A stretch of DNA of 64,000 nucleotides from Nocardia acidivorans NBRC 108247 (GTDB lineage Bacteria > Actinomycetota > Actinomycetes > Mycobacteriales > Mycobacteriaceae): assembly GCF_001625085.1 (NCBI RefSeq), contig NZ_BDAW01000015.1, forward strand, positions 62,001 to 126,000. The letters are read 5' to 3'. The position numbers and the translations under genes are program-made. Below the pieces are notes generated by a model that was given only the letters and a program-made list of their open reading frames with translations, did not search any database and was not told where the DNA came from. Shown here piece by piece: positions 59,212-64,000 of the stretch. Within the stretch, counting starts at the first letter, position 1, and every line of letters begins with the position of its first letter.

Positions 59212-60504
59212 ATGTCGGTATCGTCGCCGCCGATGAGTAGTTCGACCGCAGTTGATGAGCCGAAGTCGCTGGACCGCCGTTTCGGGCGGGTGATGTGGCT
59301 GGTTCCGGCGTTGCTGGCGGGCTTCACCGCACTGTGTTTGACCCGGCCGCTGTGGCCGTTCACGCGGATAACCGGCGGGTTCATCGATTTGCAGGTGTAT
59401 CGGATCGGGATCGATACGCTGCGGCACGGTGGTGATCTGTACGGGCAGTTGCCGCAGACGACCATCGGGATCGGGCTGCCCTTCATCTATCCGCCGTTCG
59501 CGGCGTTGATTCTGTCGCCGTTCGCGCTGCTGCCGTGGGATGCGGCGGCGTTCGGGTTCTTCGTGACCTCGGTGGCGGCGCTGGCGTTGTCGCTGTATCT
59601 GGTGGCGCGGCGGGTGTGGGCAGGCGAGGACCGGGTTCGGCTGGCGCTGTTCGCGGGCGCGTGCGCTACGCCGCCGGCGTTGCTGTTGGAGCCGGTGCGG
59701 TCGACGCTCGATTTCGGGCAGGTCAATCTGCTGTTGATGGCGTTGGTGGTGGCCGACTGTTTGACGGAGAAGCCGAAGTGGAAGCGGGGGATGCTGGTCG
59801 GTATCGCCGCCGCGGTGAAGCTGACCCCGGCCGCGTTCGTGCTTTACTTCCTGATTCGCCGTGACTATCGGGCGGCGGCGACCGCTGCGATCACCACCGC
59901 GACGGCGACGCTGATCGCGTTTCCGGTGCTGCCGAAATCGTCGATGGAGTACTGGTTCGGCGGGCTCGGCAATGTGTCGGGGTTGAGCGGTTCGGCCTTC
60001 CATACCAATCAGTCGATCCAGGCGGTGCTGGCGCGGTACGAGATTCACAAGCCGTTGTTCACGGTGCTGTGGTTGGCGCTCGGGGCACTCGTGCTGGCGC
60101 TGGTGGTGGCCGCCATGCGGCAGGCGATGGATTTCCCGCCGTTGGCCTTGGCGCTCAACGCTGTCTTCACGCTGCTGGTGTCGCCGATCTCGTGGTCCCA
60201 TCACTGGGTTTGGATCGCCCCCGCACTGCTCGCCATGGTCGGCTACGCGGTGCGGTTGCCGTGGAGTAGTGCGGTCGGCTGGTATGTGGTCACCGCGTGC
60301 ACCGCGGCCGTCTTCGTGTACGGGCCGCCGAATTGGGTTCCCGGTGGCGATGGTCGCGAGATGTCTTGGACCCCTTGGGAACAGGTCTTCGGCAACTCCT
60401 ATGTCTGGTTGAGCGTGCTGCTGGTGGCGCTGTACCTGGTCACCGCACGCCGCCGCGCCACCCCGGTGCCCGTCGCTTCCGGGATGGCCCTGAACAACTC
60501 GTAG
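59212..60504 (+). CDS. GT87-family (DUF2029) polyprenol-dependent mannosyltransferase-like protein
   Basis: 430 aa; ATG 59212 with GGCGGG upstream (ATG 59233 is an alternative). About ten to eleven membrane helices. The first loop has GGFIDLQVYRIGIDTLRHGG with DLYGQLP, and YPPFAALILSPFALLPWDAA follows, the pattern of GT-C alpha-mannosyltransferases such as PimE. ISWSHHWVWIAPAL near residue 323 is the second conserved loop. Probably adds mannose from a lipid donor to a cell-envelope glycolipid or glycan. Acceptor unknown. Confidence 0.87.
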   Translation: MSVSSPPMSSSTAVDEPKSLDRRFGRVMWLVPALLAGFTALCLTRPLWPFTRITGGFIDLQVYRIGIDTLRHGGDLYGQLPQTTIGIGLPFIYPPFAALILSPFALLPWDAAAFGFFVTSVAALALSLYLVARRVWAGEDRVRLALFAGACATPPALLLEPVRSTLDFGQVNLLLMALVVADCLTEKPKWKRGMLVGIAAAVKLTPAAFVLYFLIRRDYRAAATAAITTATATLIAFPVLPKSSMEYWFGGLGNVSGLSGSAFHTNQSIQAVLARYEIHKPLFTVLWLALGALVLALVVAAMRQAMDFPPLALALNAVFTLLVSPISWSHHWVWIAPALLAMVGYAVRLPWSSAVGWYVVTACTAAVFVYGPPNWVPGGDGREMSWTPWEQVFGNSYVWLSVLLVALYLVTARRRATPVPVASGMALNNS

Positions 60505-60535
60505 TCCGCTGATATCGGCGGCGCGCTGGGCGCTT

Positions 60536-61003
60536 TCACGCCGGAACGTCGTCCGTGCCTTCGAGTATCGCGAGGCGGATCGCACCGAGCACGAGGGCGC
60601 GGTGCGGGAGGTGCAGGTCGCCCGGGGTGGGTTCGCAGGCCCACCGCCAGCCGAGGGTGTCGTCGGAGCGCGGGAGCATGACCCGGGAGCCGGGTTGGGG
60701 GAGGGTGACGCCGTGGTGGCCGAGGCGGCGCTGAAGTGGTTGGGGGACAGCGTGATGCGGGGTGGGGCGGGCGGTGAGAAAGGTCCAGTGCCGGTTGCGG
60801 GGGTCGACCACGGCCGGGGTGGGCTGGGAGAGGTAGGCGAGGCGGGCGCGGACCTGTTCGCCGAGGGTGCGGGGTACGACGATCGCCTCCAGATCCGGCC
60901 CGGTGGTGAGGTATAGCCGATCGGCGAACAGTTTCACGGGTAGCCCGTATCGCGCCCGCAGCAGGTGGGCGGATTCGTGTGGGGAGCAACAGGATTCGAA
61001 CAT
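60536..61003 (-). CDS. Conserved hypothetical protein (155 aa)
   Basis: Starts MFESCCSPHESAHLLRARYG with a Cys-Cys-His cluster. The central part DPRNRHWTFLTARPTP and the C-terminal GWRWACEPTPGDLHLP resemble small nocardial proteins of unknown role that read like part of a primase-polymerase or exchange domain; I do not assign one. Convergent with the GT87 gene, 31 nt apart. Confidence 0.6.
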   Translation of the reverse strand: MFESCCSPHESAHLLRARYGLPVKLFADRLYLTTGPDLEAIVVPRTLGEQVRARLAYLSQPTPAVVDPRNRHWTFLTARPTPHHAVPQPLQRRLGHHGVTLPQPGSRVMLPRSDDTLGWRWACEPTPGDLHLPHRALVLGAIRLAILEGTDDVPA

Positions 61004-61341
61004 CGGGACCTCCGGGCTACAGTGCGGAAATCATTGTGCGCCTTGACCGTCACCGCTGTGGTGACGAGCTGATGGCATTCCGATGACCGCTTGTGAACCC
61101 ATCCTTCCCGGCCCGCCCCGAGCCCTGTGAGAGGGTTCGCCGCCACCCCGCACCCCGTTACGCGATGGCACGCACGCCGCGCCGAAATCCGATCGCATGT
61201 CGGACCTTGTCCATCTCCGCCTTCGGGACCGCGCCCACCAGACTCACCCCTCGGCAGCGGTGACCACCGGTCCCCGGCCCGATCGTTCGGGGCCGTAACG
61301 GAGACCGGTGCACACTGTGTCCGGACTATCTGTCTCGTGGA
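61004..61341. other. 338-nt intergenic region
   Basis: No credible gene and no obvious palindrome. It would hold the promoter of the minus-strand gene that starts at 61003. Confidence 0.45.
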
Positions 61342-62031
61342 TCACGCGCCCGGTTCGCCGTAGGCGGCCGCGATCTCCTTGGAGCCGCTCCAGCGGCTGT
61401 AGGTGGGGGATTGCGGCCAGCCGTCGGGGGAGTCCTGCCACTGCTCCTGGCGGCCGTACGGCAGCAGATCGATGAGTGCGAACGAGTGGCTGAGTTGTTC
61501 GGTGCCGCGGCCGGTGGTGTGCCAGGTGCGGTAGACGGTGTCACCGTCGCGGAGGAAGACATTGACGGCGAAGCCGCCGCCGGGCGGTGCGCCGACATCG
61601 GCGCCGAACGGGCTGTTCGCGGTCGAATACCAGTCCATCTTGTTGCCGACCCGGCGCTTGTAGGCCAGCGCCTCGTCGATGGGTCCCTGGGTGACGATGA
61701 CGAAGCGCGCGTCGTAGTTGTCCAGGAATTCCAATCGGGTGAATTGCGAGGTGAATCCGGTGCAGCCGCCGCACTGCCACTCCTCGCCCTCGAACCACAT
61801 GTGGTGGTAGACGATGAGTTGCGGTTTGCCGTCGAAGAGATCGACCAGCCGGACCGGACCCTGTGCGCCTTCGAGGGTGTAGTCGGGCATTTCGACCATC
61901 GGCAGGCGTCGGCGCTGGGCGGCGATGGCATCGAGTTCGCGGGTCGCGGCCTTCTCCCGAACGCGCAGCGCGTCGAGTTCACGCCGCCAGGTTTCGGTGT
62001 CGACGACGGGTGGCAGTGCGGAATTGCTCAT
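61342..62031 (-). CDS. DUF899 (thioredoxin-like) family protein
   Basis: 229 aa from ATG 62031 with GGGAGGA upstream. YTLEGAQGPVRLVDLFDGKP, QLIVYHHMWFEGEEWQCGGC and TGFTSQFTRLEFLDNYDARF are the family's thioredoxin-fold signature, with Cys-Gly-Gly-Cys as the redox pair. WYSTANSPFGADVGAPPGGG, then VFLRDGDTVYRTWHTTGRG, are also diagnostic. Cytosolic; substrate unknown. Confidence 0.9.
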   Translation of the reverse strand: MSNSALPPVVDTETWRRELDALRVREKAATRELDAIAAQRRRLPMVEMPDYTLEGAQGPVRLVDLFDGKPQLIVYHHMWFEGEEWQCGGCTGFTSQFTRLEFLDNYDARFVIVTQGPIDEALAYKRRVGNKMDWYSTANSPFGADVGAPPGGGFAVNVFLRDGDTVYRTWHTTGRGTEQLSHSFALIDLLPYGRQEQWQDSPDGWPQSPTYSRWSGSKEIAAAYGEPGA

Positions 62032-62190
62032 GGGATCCTCCCTGAACGTGCTCACAGAGTGCGTGCTGTAGGTGTAGACCCCGCGGAGCGCGCGAACTCA
62101 TCGGTCAACCGAAGCGCAGTATCGAGAGCGTTCCGGCGATCAGGCAGCGCGAAGACCCAATGATTCGCACGAAGTGTCCGATCTTGCACG

Positions 62191-63306
62191 CTATCGGGCG
62201 GTCAGTCTCCACAGCGAGGTGACCTCGGCGGAACGCGCCGCGTGCAGCGGATCCTCGGTCGCGGTGGCCCGCCGATGCCGCGGCATGGTGTCGAGCCGGT
62301 CGGCCACCCGCAGTCCCGCCGCCTCGATCAGGGCGAGAAGATCCGCGCGCGTACGCAATTCGAGCAGTTCGGCCAGATCGGAGATGATCAACCAGCCCTC
62401 GCCGCCGGGTTCCAGGTGTGCGGGCAGATCGGTGAGGAAGTCCCGCAACATGGCGCTGTCCGGGTCGTACACCCCGCGCTCCAGATCCGATGTCGGACGC
62501 GCGGGCAGCCACGGCGGATTGCAGACGATCAGATCGGCGCGGCCCGGCGGATAGAGCGCGGGTCCGACCACCTGGATCCGATCGGACAGCGCGAGATCCT
62601 CGACGGTCGCGCGGGCGCAGACCAATGCCCGGGGACTGGCGTCGGTCGCCACGATCCGCTCGACACCGCGCCGCGCGAGGACCGCGGCCAGCACCCCGGT
62701 CCCGGTGCCCAAATCGAAGGCGGTCCGAATCCGCTGGGGGAGTGGCGCTTTCGCGACCAGATCGATGTATTCACCCCGGACGGGCGAGAACACCCCGTAG
62801 TGCGGATGAATCCGCGCGTCGAGGCTGGAGATCGGCACACCCCGCTCCCGCCACTGCCGCGCGCCGAGCACGCCGAGCAGTTCGGTCAGCGCCACCACGG
62901 TGGCCCCGGTCGAAGGGCCGTACGCCTCCTGACAAGCCTGCCGGACATCCGGAGCCCGGCGCAGCTCGAGGGTGTAGTCCTGTTCGAGAACGACCAGCAC
63001 GCGTCCCAGCACCCGGGCGCGATGACTGCGAATCCCGCGCTGCTGCCGGAACAGTCCGGCCGGATCGGCCACGGGGGCAGGGGTTTTGCGGTCCAATCGG
63101 CGCTCGAGCGCGGCGAGCAGCTGCCGGGCGTTGTGGTAGTCACCGCGCCACAGCAGGGCGGTGCCCTCGCAGCAGTGCCGGTAGGCGGTATCGGCCTTCA
63201 TCTCGTCATCGGCGACCAGCACCCGCGCGGGCGCGGGCGCGCCGTTCTCCGAGTGCCGCCGCGCGGTGATCTCGATCTGGTTCTCGGCCCAGGAAATGGT
63301 GGTCAC
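62191..63306 (-). CDS. Class I SAM-dependent methyltransferase (DUF7059-type), translationally attenuated
   Basis: 371 aa from GTG 63306. The N-terminal 150 residues form a helical DUF7059-like domain. The C-terminal Rossmann methyltransferase has motif I FDLGTGTGVLAAVLA, an acidic loop (ATDAS) and the catalytic VCNPPWLPARP, the NPPW/Y signature of N-methyltransferases acting on RNA, DNA or protein glutamine (PrmC, RlmG type). The leader carries a 15-codon ORF and a hairpin that covers the ribosome-binding site, as in antibiotic-induced rRNA methyltransferases. The substrate is not proven. Confidence 0.85.
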   Translation of the reverse strand: MTTISWAENQIEITARRHSENGAPAPARVLVADDEMKADTAYRHCCEGTALLWRGDYHNARQLLAALERRLDRKTPAPVADPAGLFRQQRGIRSHRARVLGRVLVVLEQDYTLELRRAPDVRQACQEAYGPSTGATVVALTELLGVLGARQWRERGVPISSLDARIHPHYGVFSPVRGEYIDLVAKAPLPQRIRTAFDLGTGTGVLAAVLARRGVERIVATDASPRALVCARATVEDLALSDRIQVVGPALYPPGRADLIVCNPPWLPARPTSDLERGVYDPDSAMLRDFLTDLPAHLEPGGEGWLIISDLAELLELRTRADLLALIEAAGLRVADRLDTMPRHRRATATEDPLHAARSAEVTSLWRLTAR

Positions 63307-63307
63307 G

Positions 63308-63351
63308 GCGCTCTCTCCTCGTCGCGAAACGTGCGGGGTGCGAGAGAGCGC
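63308..63351 (-). promoter_or_regulatory. Hairpin sequestering the methyltransferase ribosome-binding site
   Basis: In the minus-strand transcript GCGCTCTCTC (63351-63342) pairs perfectly with GAGAGAGCGC (63317-63308) around a 24-nt loop. The ribosome-binding site GAGGAGAG lies in and just before the second arm, two nt from the GTG. The first arm begins three nt after the leader ORF stop, so a ribosome stalled in the leader would melt the hairpin. Confidence 0.7.
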
Positions 63352-63354
63352 TGG

Positions 63355-63402
63355 CTAGCGAATTTCGCTGATGAACGGCGCCGCCGGGGCGCCGATACCC
63401 AT
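63355..63402 (-). CDS. Leader peptide ORF (15 aa) of the methyltransferase
   Basis: ATG 63402 to TAG at 63355-63357, encoding MGIGAPAAPFISEIR. TAGGTT (63414-63409) is six nt upstream, so the transcript starts at the ATG and the leader is translated without a ribosome-binding site. The ORF is followed at once by the sequestering hairpin. Its own codons 4-9 contain a GGCGCC/GGCGCC inverted repeat that offers an alternative fold. Confidence 0.6.
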   Translation of the reverse strand: MGIGAPAAPFISEIR

Positions 63403-63461
63403 CCGTCGAACCTAGCACGGTTTCACGTCCCGCTCCGGGAGACCCTCGCCACGTAATTGCA

Positions 63462-63486
63462 TTTTCTGAAAAATTGCAGATTCTGC
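63462..63486. promoter_or_regulatory. Operator dyads upstream of the TetR gene
   Basis: TTTTCTGAAAA (63462-63472) and GCAGATTCTGC (63476-63486) are two perfect short palindromes just before the TAAATT -10 element of the tetR gene, in the gap shared with the methyltransferase leader. Likely autoregulatory. Confidence 0.55.
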
Positions 63487-63498
63487 TAAATTTGCGCC

Positions 63499-64000
63499 AT
63501 GCCCTCAGCGCAGGAGGAATCCGCCCTCGGTTGGCGGGAGGAGAAGAAGCGTCGTACCCGACTCGAACTCTGCATGGCCGCAAGGCGATTGGCGGTCGAG
63601 CAGGGGATCGACGCGATGAATGTCGACGATGTGGCCAAGGCGGCGGGGGTTTCCGCCCGCACCTTCTTCAACTATTACGAGACCAAGATGGACGCCGTGG
63701 TCGGCCCGGCCGGTGAGATCGGGACGCCCGAGGCCCGGCGGGATTTCATCGCCGGTGGTCCCGGCGGCGTGCTCATCGACGACCTCGTCGCGCTGTACGC
63801 CTCCCTGTACGAGCCGGAAGAGCAAGCACGCGAGGGCATTTCCTTGGTCACCCAACTCATCACCGCCGAACCCCGGGTGCTGGCGGGCTTCATCGCCGCG
63901 GGCATGCGACATGAGGCCGCACTGGCCGAACTGCTCTCCGCGCGCCTGGGCGAGCAGGTCGATCCCGAATTCGCCTCGCTCGCCGCGGGCATCATGTCCG
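63499..64000 (+). CDS. TetR-family regulator (cut by window edge)
   Basis: 167 codons seen, open at 64000. The HTH (residues about 18-64: RRTRLELCMAARRLAVEQGI, NVDDVAKAAGVSARTFFNYY) is complete and the ligand-binding helices continue past the window. TAAATT lies six nt before ATG 63499, a leaderless arrangement. Divergent from the attenuated methyltransferase gene; their promoters share about 100 nt, so it may repress it. Confidence 0.9.
   Translation, partial: MPSAQEESALGWREEKKRRTRLELCMAARRLAVEQGIDAMNVDDVAKAAGVSARTFFNYYETKMDAVVGPAGEIGTPEARRDFIAGGPGGVLIDDLVALYASLYEPEEQAREGISLVTQLITAEPRVLAGFIAAGMRHEAALAELLSARLGEQVDPEFASLAAGIMS

Noticed and set aside
1..64000. CRISPR array or cas genes
   Set aside because: No series of equally spaced direct repeats with unique spacers and no Cas-like protein was seen. 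The iteron cluster at 39.3-39.5 kb has spacers of only 4-5 nt within its triplets.

Overview
The window is high-GC chromosomal DNA from a mycolic-acid actinomycete, most likely Nocardia or a close relative. The support is: paired FadD ligases and FadE dehydrogenases; gene order resembling the Mycobacterium block fadE23/fadE24-hisN-prfB-mscS-ftsE-ftsX-smpB-ssrA; a tmRNA tag ending in ALAA (ADSNQRDYALAA, 35346-35384); and many GTG/TTG starts with apparent leaderless initiation. The genus is inferred from gene content, not from a marker gene.

Left part (1-22.5 kb), mostly on the minus strand: a secreted glycine-zipper protein; a two-gene PepSY/His-rich membrane operon; two tandem acyl-CoA ligases; an SDR; an FAD-linked oxidase plus cytochrome P450 operon; a LuxR-type response regulator; a LysR regulator divergent from an MFS exporter; a DUF1851/Tdi1-like protein; a TerD-AIM24 fusion next to a molybdopterin oxidoreductase; a stretch of gene remnants (18.1-19.8 kb); and a fadE24-fadE23 pair behind twin palindromes.

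Core block (22.7-35.6 kb): two small secreted or hydrophobic products, hisN, an FMN reductase divergent from an XRE regulator, prfB, an MscS channel with a 55-aa membrane partner, ftsE-ftsX, recQ, tRNA-Glu(CUC), an SPFH protein, smpB and ssrA.

Mobile element (35,596-51,114): a 15.5-kb island is bounded by 26-bp direct repeats, one of which is the 3' end of ssrA. It carries a tyrosine integrase reading toward attL; an XRE regulator divergent from an AlpA-type excisionase with an inverted-repeat operator between them; a tightly overlapping early operon with a RecA-fold RepA-like ATPase whose own gene contains an iteron array; a giant tape-measure protein with peptidase- and transglycosylase-like segments; a P27-like small-terminase protein between two matching repeats at identical internal spacing; and a closing regulator block. 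I recognise no capsid, portal, large terminase or conjugation gene. The best reading is a phage satellite (PICI-like) that brings its own tape measure and small terminase, though a deleted prophage remains possible.

Right part (51.1-64 kb): a scar zone next to attR (PD-(D/E)XK nuclease tail, IS30 transposase head, XRE/TPR remnant) with an intact cutA inside it; a TfoX-C protein; a lipoprotein; a LysR regulator with a box repeated upstream of a nearby FAD monooxygenase; a membrane protein; a GT87 glycosyltransferase; a DUF899 protein; and a methyltransferase preceded by a 15-codon leader ORF and a hairpin covering its ribosome-binding site, divergent from a TetR gene cut by the window edge.
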